Below are positions 7,767 to 16,109 of a stretch of DNA of 33,067 nt, piece by piece. The DNA lies in NCBI GenBank assembly GCA_018239815.1, contig JAFEGP010000025.1, forward strand, positions 1 through 33,067, given 5' to 3'. Below the pieces are notes generated by a model. It saw only the letters and a program-made list of their open reading frames with translations. It was not told the origin of the DNA and did no database searches. Origin of the DNA: Verrucomicrobiota bacterium (GTDB lineage Bacteria > Chlamydiota > Chlamydiia > Chlamydiales > JAAKFR01). Positions within the stretch are counted from its first letter, which is position 1. Every line of letters begins with the position of its first letter. A program made the translations under genes and the position numbers.

Positions 7767-9023
7767 TTAAATAGAGTTGCGTGCGAGATAGTAGGGTTGA
7801 GAGAAAGGCATGCCATTAAAGGAGGTTTGCACGCAAGCACCATAAGCTCCCATATTACTGACAAGCAAGATATCTCCCGTGTTTAATTCTGGGAGTAAGA
7901 GTTGATCGATGATTTTATCTCCTGAATCACAGGTAGCACCCCATAGTAAGGAAGGGTATGTTAGATCAGAGGAAGGGGGCTTTAAAGGATAAAATTGCCA
8001 TCCTTCTTGTAAGATTTGTTGTAGGTCGTATTGAAAATAAAGGCTGGTTTGAAAAAAACCATAGACGCCATTCGACATAAAATAGACCATTTTTGTTCTA
8101 TCGTGTTGAGATAAGACGTCTTTTCCAAGAACATGCATGGCAAGGGTGGTTGTTCTGGCAGCAAAAAAACGTCCGGGCTCAGCGATGACTTGCACTTCAG
8201 GGTCAAAATGATCATGTATGATTTGTTGGGCAATAGCTGCAATTTTTCTAAATGTCAGGTCGTCCGAGCCTGGCCATCCTCCACCTATATCTAAGATGGA
8301 GAGTTGCTTATTCCATTTTGTTTTAGCATGGTTAAATAACGTGATGGCATCAAAAATAGCTTTTTTATAACTGGTAACATAACAGCAGTTGCTTCCAACA
8401 TGAAAGGCTAGTCCAATCAGATCAATTTTTTTTGACAGTGCTGTGTCAAGGATATGATAGCATAAATCCAGATGAGCTCCGAATTTAGTGCTAAGATGAA
8501 AAGAGCTGTGGGAGTCGTCAGTTTTCATTCTTAATAGAAGTTGAGCTGTGGGATAAAGATGGGTAATTTTCTCTAATTCTTCTAAAGAATCAAAGGTAAA
8601 ACGACGCACTCCTCGGTCCTTAGCGTGGAGGATGTCTCGAGGGGATTTGCGTGGATTGGCAAAAAGGATCTTATTAGGATCGACCCCTAGAGATAAAACT
8701 AAATCGATCTCTCCTTTACTCGCGCAGTCAAAATGGGCTCCAAGCAGGGCCATGGTTGAAATAATCATGCTGTCAGGATTTGTCTTAACAGAATAGTGAG
8801 GTAACACATCAGGCAAGCAGTGTTGCCAGAGCTGAAATCCTTCAAATAAAGAAGTTAAATCAACAATATGAAATGTGTCTTCACAATCTGATCTTTGGCT
8901 GAGTGACAGTAAATACTGATGAGGGTCAGCTACAAGGTTGAGATTTGGGCGTTGTAAGGCTTTTAAAAACGCTTGGTAATCTAGTGTTGATTCCATAAGG
9001 TGCTTGTTTTTGGATACAGGCAA
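7767..9023 (-). CDS. Type III-fold PLP decarboxylase, ornithine-decarboxylase-like, substrate uncertain
   Basis: A 418-residue PLP enzyme of the alanine-racemase-fold family (Orn/DAP/Arg decarboxylase family 2), expected to make a diamine for polyamine synthesis. Visible features are the PLP lysine in Y-S-V-K-T-N, F-D-C-A-S-K-G-E-I, the H-V-G-S-N-C motif, G-G-G-W-P-G and A-E-P-G-R for the cofactor phosphate, and W-G-A-T-C-D, which holds the partner-subunit Cys360 and Asp361 of eukaryotic ornithine decarboxylase. G-V-Y-G is also kept. The residue matching substrate-binding Asp332 is Phe (S-L-Y-F), so ornithine may not be the substrate. The TTG start at 9023 has GAGG 9 bases upstream. The internal ATG at 8996 lacks a ribosome site. 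It is divergent from the photolyase gene. Confidence 0.82.
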   Translation of the reverse strand: MPVSKNKHLMESTLDYQAFLKALQRPNLNLVADPHQYLLSLSQRSDCEDTFHIVDLTSLFEGFQLWQHCLPDVLPHYSVKTNPDSMIISTMALLGAHFDCASKGEIDLVLSLGVDPNKILFANPRKSPRDILHAKDRGVRRFTFDSLEELEKITHLYPTAQLLLRMKTDDSHSSFHLSTKFGAHLDLCYHILDTALSKKIDLIGLAFHVGSNCCYVTSYKKAIFDAITLFNHAKTKWNKQLSILDIGGGWPGSDDLTFRKIAAIAQQIIHDHFDPEVQVIAEPGRFFAARTTTLAMHVLGKDVLSQHDRTKMVYFMSNGVYGFFQTSLYFQYDLQQILQEGWQFYPLKPPSSDLTYPSLLWGATCDSGDKIIDQLLLPELNTGDILLVSNMGAYGACVQTSFNGMPFSQPYYLARNSI

Positions 9024-9156
9024 AATTAAAAACCTCTATAAAAACTTGATTATAAGTTAGTTTTTTAATTTTTAAAATATTTTTTTAATAAGTTTTTTTA
9101 AAATTAAGATGAGTGCGTTCTAGTCTCAAAAAAAACAATCTTATATACCAATCTGT

Positions 9157-10656
9157 ATGAGAGAAGTAACAGTGATTTTCCCTAATCAGCTTTTTAAACA
9201 ACACCCAGCATTAGTTTCTTTCCGCCCCGTTTATTTGGTAGAGGAATTTCTGTTGTTTAGCTGTCAACCTTTTCATAAACAAAGACTTGTACTTTTGCGT
9301 GCTGCGATGAAAGCTTATCAGGAATTTCTTATAGAAAAAGGATATACGGTTTTTTACATAGAGGCTTCCTTATTAAAAAAACGAGGGGATTTTTTTGTTT
9401 TGCTTTCTAAAAAGAGCATTCAAAGCATCCATATTGCAAATGTGGTGGATGATTGGTTAAGTCGAGATTTGGAACAGGCTATTGATCAGTTTAGATGGAA
9501 ATTATTTTTATATGACTCTCCTATGTTTTTATGCCAAGAGGAAGAATTGTATGCTTTTTTTAAAGAGAAACAGCGTTTTTCTATGTCACAATTTTATGCA
9601 TATCAACGCCGCAAGCTTCATATTTTAATGGATCATGATCACCCTGTTGGAGGTCAATTTAGTTTTGATCGAGAAAATAGAAAGCGTTTACCTAAGGGGC
9701 AAGAAGTGCCTCTTCCTTATTTTCCCGAAGAAAATATATGGGTTAAAGAAGCTCTTTCTTATGTGGAACAATGTTTTCCAAATGCCATAGGAGAGGCTTC
9801 TCCCTTTTTATATGCGGTAACATTTGATCAAGCTCAGCGATCTTTGACTGATTTTGTGCAAAAGAGATTGATGTTCTTTGGCGATTATGAAGACGCTGTA
9901 GAAGAAGAAAACTCTTTTTTATTTCATAGTCTACTATCACCTTTACTCAACATAGGGCTTCTTACGCCTAAAGAGATCTTGGAGACAGTTCTTACATTTT
10001 GCCAAAGTTATCCTGTCCCTTTGAATTCTCTAGAAGGTTTTATCAGACAGATTATTGGTTGGAGAGAATTTGTAAGGGCTTGCTATTTGTTACAAGGAAG
10101 GAGACAACGTACATCTAATTACTTTGATCATCAGTTTTCTCTTCCAAATGGTTTTTGGGAAGGGGAAACGGGTATCCGGCCTGTGGATAGTGTTATCAAA
10201 CATGTGTTAAAGACAGGTTATTGTCACCATATTGAGCGTCTTATGGTTTTAGGTAATTTCTTGTTGCTGACACGTACTCATCCCCATGCTGTCTATCACT
10301 GGTTTATGGCAAATTTTGTGGATGCTTATGATTGGGTCATGGTGTCAAATGTCTACGGAATGAGCCAGTATAGCGATGGGGGTATGATAACAACAAAACC
10401 TTATATTTCTGGCTCTAATTATATCCTTAAAATGAGTCATTATTCTAAGGAAGAGTGGGTTGAGGTTTGGGATGGTTTGTTTTGGTTGTTTCTTTTAGAT
10501 CATTCCAAGTTGTTGGCAAAAAATCCGCGCACCTCAATTTTACTAAACTTATTAAAAAAATCTTCGGATAAAATTACACCCAAAATAGATTTAGCAAAAA
10601 AATGGCTTTTTTCCTCCTCTCAAGCTCGTCAAAAGTATATTCAGAGAAAGGAATAA
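9157..10656 (+). CDS. Photolyase/cryptochrome of the FeS-BCP (PhrB/COG3046) family, lacking Fe-S ligands
   Basis: A 499-residue flavoprotein of the bacterial (6-4) photolyase / CryB group. The N-terminus has the family's F-P-N-Q-L start. The FAD domain shows G-W-R-E-F (301-305), Y-C-H-H-I-E-R-L-M-V-L-G-N-F (355-368) with the HH pair that serves (6-4) repair, and G-M-S-Q-Y-S-D-G-G (401-409) followed by T-K-P-Y. In typical members four cysteines hold a 4Fe-4S cluster. Here the expected positions read Pro (about 342), Ser430 and Glu433, and the loop with the last Cys is deleted before K-N-P-R. The cluster is therefore probably absent. No clear ribosome site precedes the ATG. The SDR-DUF2867 gene follows after 60 bases and is probably cotranscribed. 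Confidence 0.82.
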   Translation: MREVTVIFPNQLFKQHPALVSFRPVYLVEEFLLFSCQPFHKQRLVLLRAAMKAYQEFLIEKGYTVFYIEASLLKKRGDFFVLLSKKSIQSIHIANVVDDWLSRDLEQAIDQFRWKLFLYDSPMFLCQEEELYAFFKEKQRFSMSQFYAYQRRKLHILMDHDHPVGGQFSFDRENRKRLPKGQEVPLPYFPEENIWVKEALSYVEQCFPNAIGEASPFLYAVTFDQAQRSLTDFVQKRLMFFGDYEDAVEEENSFLFHSLLSPLLNIGLLTPKEILETVLTFCQSYPVPLNSLEGFIRQIIGWREFVRACYLLQGRRQRTSNYFDHQFSLPNGFWEGETGIRPVDSVIKHVLKTGYCHHIERLMVLGNFLLLTRTHPHAVYHWFMANFVDAYDWVMVSNVYGMSQYSDGGMITTKPYISGSNYILKMSHYSKEEWVEVWDGLFWLFLLDHSKLLAKNPRTSILLNLLKKSSDKITPKIDLAKKWLFSSSQARQKYIQRKE

Positions 10657-10716
10657 GGTTGTTTTTTTGCACAATCTTTTTAGGTTTTTATTAGGGCGTT
10701 TTAAGAGAGAAAACAA

Positions 10717-12162
10717 ATGGCAAAAGTTCTTGTAACAGGTGCAACAGGCTTTGTTGGGAAAAGGATCGTTTATAAGCTTTTAGAGCAAGGTCATGAAGTG
10801 TATGCATTATCTCGTATACGAGGCATTGAATTGAAGGTTAGGCCGCAGTCTCATTTTCATGAAATTTATGGTGACTTAAGAGATCCCGGTCAGATCGAGC
10901 CTCTGCCGCCAGATCTAGATGCGGTGTATTACTTAGTTCACTCTATGGGTAACATGGTTGAGAATCTCCTAGAAGAGGAGAAAATGATAGCGCATAACTT
11001 CATTAAGCTTTTAGAAAAAACATCCTGTAAGCAAATTATTTATCTAGGAGGTATTATTGAAAATGAAAGGCAGTTGTCTCCTCATTTAAGAGCCCGTTTG
11101 GTTGTTGAAGATGTTTTGAAGACCAGTAAGATTCCTTTCACGATTTTAAGAGCCAGTATCATCATTGGAGCGGGAAGCGCTTCTTTTGAAATCATCCGTG
11201 ATCTTGTAGAAAAGTTGCCAATGATGATCGCACCTAAATGGGTAAAAAGTTATTGCCAACCCATTGCTATACAAGATGTGCTTTTTTATTTAAGTGGTGT
11301 GCTTTTAAATAAGCAGTGTTATGGCCATATCTATGATCTAGGGGGGCCTGAGGTTTTTTCTTTTAAAGAAGTATTGCTAAGATACGCGTCTTTTAGAAAG
11401 CTTAAGCGTTATATTTTTGATGTACCTTTGCTGACGCCGCGTTTATCAAGTTACTGGCTTGTCTTGATTACCTCGGTGCGTATTTCAATTTGTCGCTATC
11501 TTGTAGAGAGCATGAAGCAAAATACGCGTAAGTTAAATACAGGGATAGACAGTATTTTGCCTCACGCGTGCTTAAGCTTTGAAGAAGCTTTAAGTTTAGC
11601 TTTTCAAAAGATTCAGCAAAATGAGGTTGTTTCAACCTGGATGGATGCTTGGGAATTAAAGAAGTTAGATGCAGACATTCAACAATTTATAGAAGTTCCT
11701 CATGAAGGATGTTTGAAAGATGAGCAAATTGTGCCTATTACGGTTTCTTTCCAGGAAGTCAAAAGAAGAATTTGGGGACTAGGGGGATACAGAGGGTGGT
11801 ATGCATTAAATTGGGCATGGCGATTAAGAGGATTGATAGATCAATTTTTTGGCGGTACAGGTTTGAATAGAGGACGTAGACATCCCGATCAGTTAGAAGT
11901 AGGGGATTCCATAGATTTTTGGCGTGTATTAAAAGCAGATGAGGCAACCAGTCATCTTATTCTCTTTGCAGAGATGAAGTTGCCAGGTGAGGCGTGGCTA
12001 GAATTTAGAGTTAACCAGGAAAAGAACACTTTACATCAGATAGCAACATTTAGACCTAATGGGTTTTTAGGAAGATTGTATTGGTATAGTATGTGGCCTT
12101 TTCATCTGTTTATTTTTAATAAAATGGCAAAAACTTTGGCTCAAAAATTAGTTGTGTCTTGA
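10717..12162 (+). CDS. NAD(P)-binding SDR protein fused to DUF2867
   Basis: A 481-residue two-domain protein. The N-terminal half (1-290) is an atypical short-chain dehydrogenase/NmrA-like Rossmann domain with V-T-G-A-T-G-F-V-G (6-14) for the dinucleotide and V-H-S-M-G after strand 4. The classical Y-x-x-x-K is not obvious, as in other YbjT/NmrA-like members. The C-terminal half (about 345-481) matches DUF2867 by G-L-G-G-Y-R-G-W-Y, W-R-L-R-G-L-I-D, G-x-x-R-G-R-R-H-P and G-D-x-I-D-F-W-R-V. The chemistry of this fusion is not known to me; a redox or ligand-transfer role is possible. The ATG follows GAGAG. It lies 60 bases after the photolyase gene on the same strand. Confidence 0.85.
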   Translation: MAKVLVTGATGFVGKRIVYKLLEQGHEVYALSRIRGIELKVRPQSHFHEIYGDLRDPGQIEPLPPDLDAVYYLVHSMGNMVENLLEEEKMIAHNFIKLLEKTSCKQIIYLGGIIENERQLSPHLRARLVVEDVLKTSKIPFTILRASIIIGAGSASFEIIRDLVEKLPMMIAPKWVKSYCQPIAIQDVLFYLSGVLLNKQCYGHIYDLGGPEVFSFKEVLLRYASFRKLKRYIFDVPLLTPRLSSYWLVLITSVRISICRYLVESMKQNTRKLNTGIDSILPHACLSFEEALSLAFQKIQQNEVVSTWMDAWELKKLDADIQQFIEVPHEGCLKDEQIVPITVSFQEVKRRIWGLGGYRGWYALNWAWRLRGLIDQFFGGTGLNRGRRHPDQLEVGDSIDFWRVLKADEATSHLILFAEMKLPGEAWLEFRVNQEKNTLHQIATFRPNGFLGRLYWYSMWPFHLFIFNKMAKTLAQKLVVS

Positions 12163-12182
12163 AATTTTAAAATACACGCCCA

Positions 12183-13181
12183 CTAAACCTGGGGACAAGA
12201 TTTTTTAGACAAGATCCAACATTTATGAATTTTCTTGTTATGAAAGTCTAAGGGTAGTGTTTTTTCTGTGATGTCTTGCACCTGATAGGATGGAAATGCA
12301 CAGACATCAAAAGAAAAGCTGCGTAAGTTTGTGCTAAAGACAAGTTTGCCCCCTTCTGAAAGCAGCTTTAGAGCTTTGGATAAAAGAGAAATGTAATCAA
12401 GTTGAATATCGAACATTTGATCCATCTTTTTTGAACGAGAAAGAGTAGGGGGATCTATGACAATCACGTCATAGCGTTCTTTTTTTTGCACAGCCTCATC
12501 AAGAAACTTTAGGCAATCGGCTCGTACGATGTCATGATCTTGTAAGGGGAGTTGGTTTAAGGTAAAGTTATCTCTTCCCCATGAGGTATAAGTATTAGAC
12601 ATATCAACGCTTTTTGTGTAACAGGCACCTGCTACAGCAGCTTGGACACTGAAAGAGCAGGTATAGGCAAAAAGATTAAGTAGGCGCTTGCCTTGGCACA
12701 GGGAGGCTACGCGCTGCCGTGTTTCACGATGGTCTAAGAAAAGGCCTGTGTCTAAATAATTTAATAAGTTGACTTTGAATTTTACGCCATATTCATAGAC
12801 GATAAAAAAATCATCTTCGTCAGCTACTTTTTCATATTGTTCAACTTTTTTGCGTCGGATGCGGGTGCGTTCATAAATAGCTTCCTTGTTCACTCCAAAT
12901 AAAGATAGCAGGGCTTGGTTTGTTGCTTGTTGAAGGGAGGGTGGAGTTTCATCATGTTCTCTATCATAGCTGAAGTATTGTACACAGAATCGACCTGCAT
13001 AAAAATCAATAGCAACAGGATATTCTTTAATGTCTCGATCATAAATACGAAAACAATCTGTATGGGTACGTTTGGCCCATTTGCGTAGATGCTGATAGTT
13101 TTTTCGAATTCTATTCTTAAGGATACAATTTTTGTCTTCTGTATCTAACAAAGAAGGGAGATAACAAGGAAAGTCGCTCAT
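12183..13181 (-). CDS. SAM-dependent rRNA methyltransferase, stand-alone RlmK-like domain
   Basis: A 332-residue class I methyltransferase closely resembling the C-terminal half of E. coli RlmL, the RlmK domain that makes m7G2069 in 23S rRNA. Shared signatures are N-R-I-R-K-N near residue 22, A-K-R-T near 36, Y-D-R-D-x-x-E-Y-P-V-A-I-D at about 48, the L-D-T-G-L-F-L-D-H-R block near 143, the SAM motif L-L-N-L-F-A-Y-T, V-D-M-S, and the catalytic-site I-D-P-P-T motif. The RlmL half (guanine-N2 methylation) is absent, so this is a single-activity enzyme. RlmI is a more distant alternative. It starts one base after the uup stop codon, so the two are translationally linked, and it is the last gene of the dus-uup operon. 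Confidence 0.85.
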   Translation of the reverse strand: MSDFPCYLPSLLDTEDKNCILKNRIRKNYQHLRKWAKRTHTDCFRIYDRDIKEYPVAIDFYAGRFCVQYFSYDREHDETPPSLQQATNQALLSLFGVNKEAIYERTRIRRKKVEQYEKVADEDDFFIVYEYGVKFKVNLLNYLDTGLFLDHRETRQRVASLCQGKRLLNLFAYTCSFSVQAAVAGACYTKSVDMSNTYTSWGRDNFTLNQLPLQDHDIVRADCLKFLDEAVQKKERYDVIVIDPPTLSRSKKMDQMFDIQLDYISLLSKALKLLSEGGKLVFSTNLRSFSFDVCAFPSYQVQDITEKTLPLDFHNKKIHKCWILSKKSCPQV

Positions 13182-13182
13182 A

Positions 13183-15003
13183 TTAAGTTTTGTGGTGTTG
13201 TTTGCTCTCTAATTCTTCCCATCTTAGGTAGAGTTGCTCTACCTTTGCTTCTGCAATAGCTAAGGTTTGACAGATATTGGAGAGAGAAATGTTGTCTTGG
13301 GTTTGTTCTAACTGTAGAGTGAGTTCCTGTACTTCTTGTTCTGCTTTGAGAATGAAGGATTCTATGTCTTCCAACTCTTTTTTTTCTTTGTAAGATAACC
13401 CTTTTTTGGCAGGGGTTGGTTTTTGTTTCACGGATGATGGTTGTACACAAGCTTGTTGAGTGGGCTTTTGAGACTCTTCCCACTGGGCATAGTCAGCAAA
13501 AATTTCATGGCAAGAAGGATCCCCTAAAGGAAGCAGAGATGTGCAAATGCGGTCTAACATGCATCGATCGTGCGTAATCAGAACCACTGCTCCGGGAAAT
13601 TCTAAAAGGCTGGCTTCTAAGGCTTCTAGAGTTGGAATATCCAGGTCATTTGTGGGTTCGTCAAGCAAAAGAAGATCAGCAGGTTGCAACATGAGATGAG
13701 CAATAGCAATTCTTGCTCTTTCTCCACCGGAAAGTACGGAAAGGGGTAGATCAAGCAGGTCTGGAGAAAATAAGAAACGTTTGCACCAGCTATGGATGTG
13801 GATAGATTTGCCTCTGAAATTAATAAATCCATCTTGCGGAGCTAAAGCTTCTCTTAAAGAGAGATGGGAAGGTAATTGATGTCGGTGTTGATCAAAATAA
13901 ACGGTTTGGAGGCCTTCTGCACGTTTAATGGTTCCGGTATCAGCTGAAAGTTCATGAGCCAGCAACCGTAATAAGGTTGTTTTCCCGGAACCGTTAGGAC
14001 CCATTAGACCAATGCGTGTGCCAGGTGAAAGAGTAAAATCTAAATCTTGGAATAGAACTTTACCGTTAAGTTCTTTGCCGATGTTTTTAGCAACTAAAAG
14101 TTTGCGTGTTTCACGACCGCTCCCAGAAAAATCAATAGCAACCTTTGTTTGTTGATTGCGTTTTTTAAGTTCGGGAAGTTCATCTAAGAGTTTATGAGCT
14201 TGGTCGACACGGGCCTGAGCTTTTGTTGTGCGGGCTTTAGGATTAGAACGAAGCCACTGTGATTCTCGACGCACTTTAGATGCAAGGGAATGTTCTTGTT
14301 GTAACTGTCCTTCCAGAAATTCTTCTTTTTTATGAAGGAATTCTAAGTATGGGCCTTGAATAGAAAAGAGCCCTCTGGGGTAACAGGGAGCAATTTCAAT
14401 CATGCGGTTGGTAGCGTGTTGTAAAAAGTAACGGTCATGGCTGACAAGTAAATAGGTGGGAGCTTCGTGTTTTAAAAATTTTTCCAACCATAGAATCCCT
14501 TCTAAGTCCAGATGGTTAGTGGGCTCATCTAAGAGCAAGAGATCAGGATTAAAAAGCATTTGCTGAGCTAGCATGAGGCGTTTTTTCCATCCTCCTGATA
14601 AACGAGAGGCAGAGGGTTCATCACCTTTAAAGCCAAGTTTACTCAACCATGTCTGGGCCAGCCTTTCTTTTTCATAGAGAGGGGTATGAGTATCTTCTTT
14701 TAAAGCTTCCAGTAAAATTGTAAGGGGAGGTTGATCCACAAAGTCACAACTTTGAGGCAAGTAACCAATTTTAAGGCCCTTTTTTAAAGATAAGGTACCG
14801 TTATCAGCCTGCTCTAAGCCGGCCAAAATTTTTAAGAATGTAGATTTTCCTGAGCCATTTTGTCCAATTAAGCCAATGCGATCATCAGAAAAAATGCTCA
14901 GGGAAAGCTCAGAAAAAAGCTTCTTAGTTCCAAAGGATTTAGAAATTAACTCGGCATTAAGTAAGAGAATAAGACCATCCTTCTTGTAAAAGAGGTTTGA
15001 CAA
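13183..15003 (-). CDS. uup: ABC-F ATPase, Uup-like
   Basis: A soluble ABC-F protein with two ATPase cassettes and no membrane domain, expected to act on ribosomes or branched DNA. Cassette 1 has GQNGSGKST, the signature L-S-G-G-W and L-L-L-L-D-E-P-T-N-H-L-D. Cassette 2 has GPNGSGKTT, L-S-G-G-E and L-L-L-L-D-E-P-T-N-D-L-D. The interdomain linker carries charged helices. The last 80 residues form the coiled-coil domain beginning L-S-Y-K-E-K-K-E-L-E, which points to Uup rather than EttA. The start is uncertain: the frame opens with TTG at 15003, which lacks a ribosome site and overlaps dus by 47 bases. Homologues usually begin near L-L-L-N-A, where only an ATT with AAGGA upstream is available. 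The downstream gene is an rRNA methyltransferase. Confidence 0.88.
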   Translation of the reverse strand: MSNLFYKKDGLILLLNAELISKSFGTKKLFSELSLSIFSDDRIGLIGQNGSGKSTFLKILAGLEQADNGTLSLKKGLKIGYLPQSCDFVDQPPLTILLEALKEDTHTPLYEKERLAQTWLSKLGFKGDEPSASRLSGGWKKRLMLAQQMLFNPDLLLLDEPTNHLDLEGILWLEKFLKHEAPTYLLVSHDRYFLQHATNRMIEIAPCYPRGLFSIQGPYLEFLHKKEEFLEGQLQQEHSLASKVRRESQWLRSNPKARTTKAQARVDQAHKLLDELPELKKRNQQTKVAIDFSGSGRETRKLLVAKNIGKELNGKVLFQDLDFTLSPGTRIGLMGPNGSGKTTLLRLLAHELSADTGTIKRAEGLQTVYFDQHRHQLPSHLSLREALAPQDGFINFRGKSIHIHSWCKRFLFSPDLLDLPLSVLSGGERARIAIAHLMLQPADLLLLDEPTNDLDIPTLEALEASLLEFPGAVVLITHDRCMLDRICTSLLPLGDPSCHEIFADYAQWEESQKPTQQACVQPSSVKQKPTPAKKGLSYKEKKELEDIESFILKAEQEVQELTLQLEQTQDNISLSNICQTLAIAEAKVEQLYLRWEELESKQHHKT

Positions 15004-15943
15004 AATTTAAAAATTCTTCGGGTTGAGTATGAGTAGAAGTTAGAACAGTCATTCTTTTTTCTAAAAGTTTGGCATTACTTTTAAATAAAAATTGCAGCAG
15101 TTGTTTGAGTTTTCCTACCTGAACCCGCAAAGGCATCCCAGAAGGTATCGACGCTCGATACACATCAAAATACTGCATCAAATCTTCCCATTTTGGTTGG
15201 TAAGGAGTTTGAGAAAAATGGGAACGAATTTGATGAAAGATAAAGGGATTGATCACACTACCTCTTCCAATCATCAGTGCATCGCATTTTGTGTCTCGAA
15301 GCATTTTAAGGGCATCATCTACGTTTAAAATATCACCATTGCCCACCAAAGGGATTCTCAAGATAGATTTTGCTTCAGCAATTAAATCCCACCTAGCCGG
15401 AGGCGTGTAGCCGTCTACCTTGGTTCTGGGGTGTAGGGTAATATAGCGAACGCCGCTTTCTTGTGCTGCCAGCAAGTTTTCTTTAAATAAAGAAGTGTCT
15501 TGATAACCTGAGCGCATTTTCAATGTGACAGGGATAGTGACAGCCTGTACTACAGCCTTAGCAATGACATGTAAAAAATTAGGATCTTTCAATAAGCTGG
15601 ATCCGGCTCCACGACCTGTAACAGTATGAGATGGGCAACCACAGTTGATGTCAATTCTGGGAGCACCTCGTTGTTGAATTTCTTGCGCCATGGCAGCCAT
15701 AAGATCGGGATCAGACCCCATTAATTGTGCTGCAAGGGGAAGAGATGCTAGTTCATCAGCTTCATATTCTTTTGCAAGGCTTTTGACGTGTGCATTGCGG
15801 GGAACGCGAAGAAAATCTCGAACGGCTTCATTAAATCCTCCAATTGATGCCATGGCCTTTCTAAAACAACGATCGCCTACTCCTTCCATGGGGGCAAGTT
15901 GTAAAAAGGGGCAGCCGTAAGCGTCTTTAGGGAGTAGATTCAT
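14957..15943 (-). CDS. dus: tRNA-dihydrouridine synthase, DusC-like
   Basis: A 328-residue FMN enzyme that reduces uridine to dihydrouridine in the tRNA D loop. Evidence: L-A-P-M-E-G-V at 17-23 for FMN, I-N-C-G-C-P-S with the catalytic Cys, V-T-L-K-M-R-S-G, H-P-R-T-K, G-N-G-D-I and M-I-G-R-G for phosphate binding. The N-C-G-C-P-S form and overall length fit DusC-type proteins better than DusA or DusB, but the exact tRNA position cannot be assigned. It heads the dus-uup-rlmK-like operon on the minus strand. There is no ribosome site, and a consensus -10 box ends 6 bases before the ATG, which suggests a leaderless mRNA. Confidence 0.9.
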   Translation of the reverse strand: MNLLPKDAYGCPFLQLAPMEGVGDRCFRKAMASIGGFNEAVRDFLRVPRNAHVKSLAKEYEADELASLPLAAQLMGSDPDLMAAMAQEIQQRGAPRIDINCGCPSHTVTGRGAGSSLLKDPNFLHVIAKAVVQAVTIPVTLKMRSGYQDTSLFKENLLAAQESGVRYITLHPRTKVDGYTPPARWDLIAEAKSILRIPLVGNGDILNVDDALKMLRDTKCDALMIGRGSVINPFIFHQIRSHFSQTPYQPKWEDLMQYFDVYRASIPSGMPLRVQVGKLKQLLQFLFKSNAKLLEKRMTVLTSTHTQPEEFLNFVKPLLQEGWSYSLT

Positions 15944-15949
15944 GCAAGC

Positions 15950-15955
15950 ATTATA
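15950..15955 (-). promoter_or_regulatory. Consensus -10 box placed for a leaderless dus transcript
   Basis: TATAAT on the minus strand ends 6 bases before the dus ATG (15943). A TTGCAG lies 17 bases upstream of it as a poor -35. Transcription would begin at or next to the start codon, and no ribosome-binding sequence fits in between. Confidence 0.5.
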
Positions 15956-16109
15956 GTGGAAGTGCTTACATCCTGCAATGCACAGAAATTTAAAATTTTC
16001 AAAACGTTAAATATTCATTTGTTTTGATCTGAGCAAAACAGGTGATTCTTTCACATTGTTGCAGTATAGGTAAATAGAATAGAACAAGAACCATTGTAAA
16101 ATAATATTT

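Noticed and set aside
12183-13181. RlmI (m5C1962) assignment for the methyltransferase
   Set aside because: The N-terminal N-R-I-R-K-N block and the L-D-T-G-L-F-L-D-H-R context match the RlmK half of RlmL better, and no PUA domain is present.
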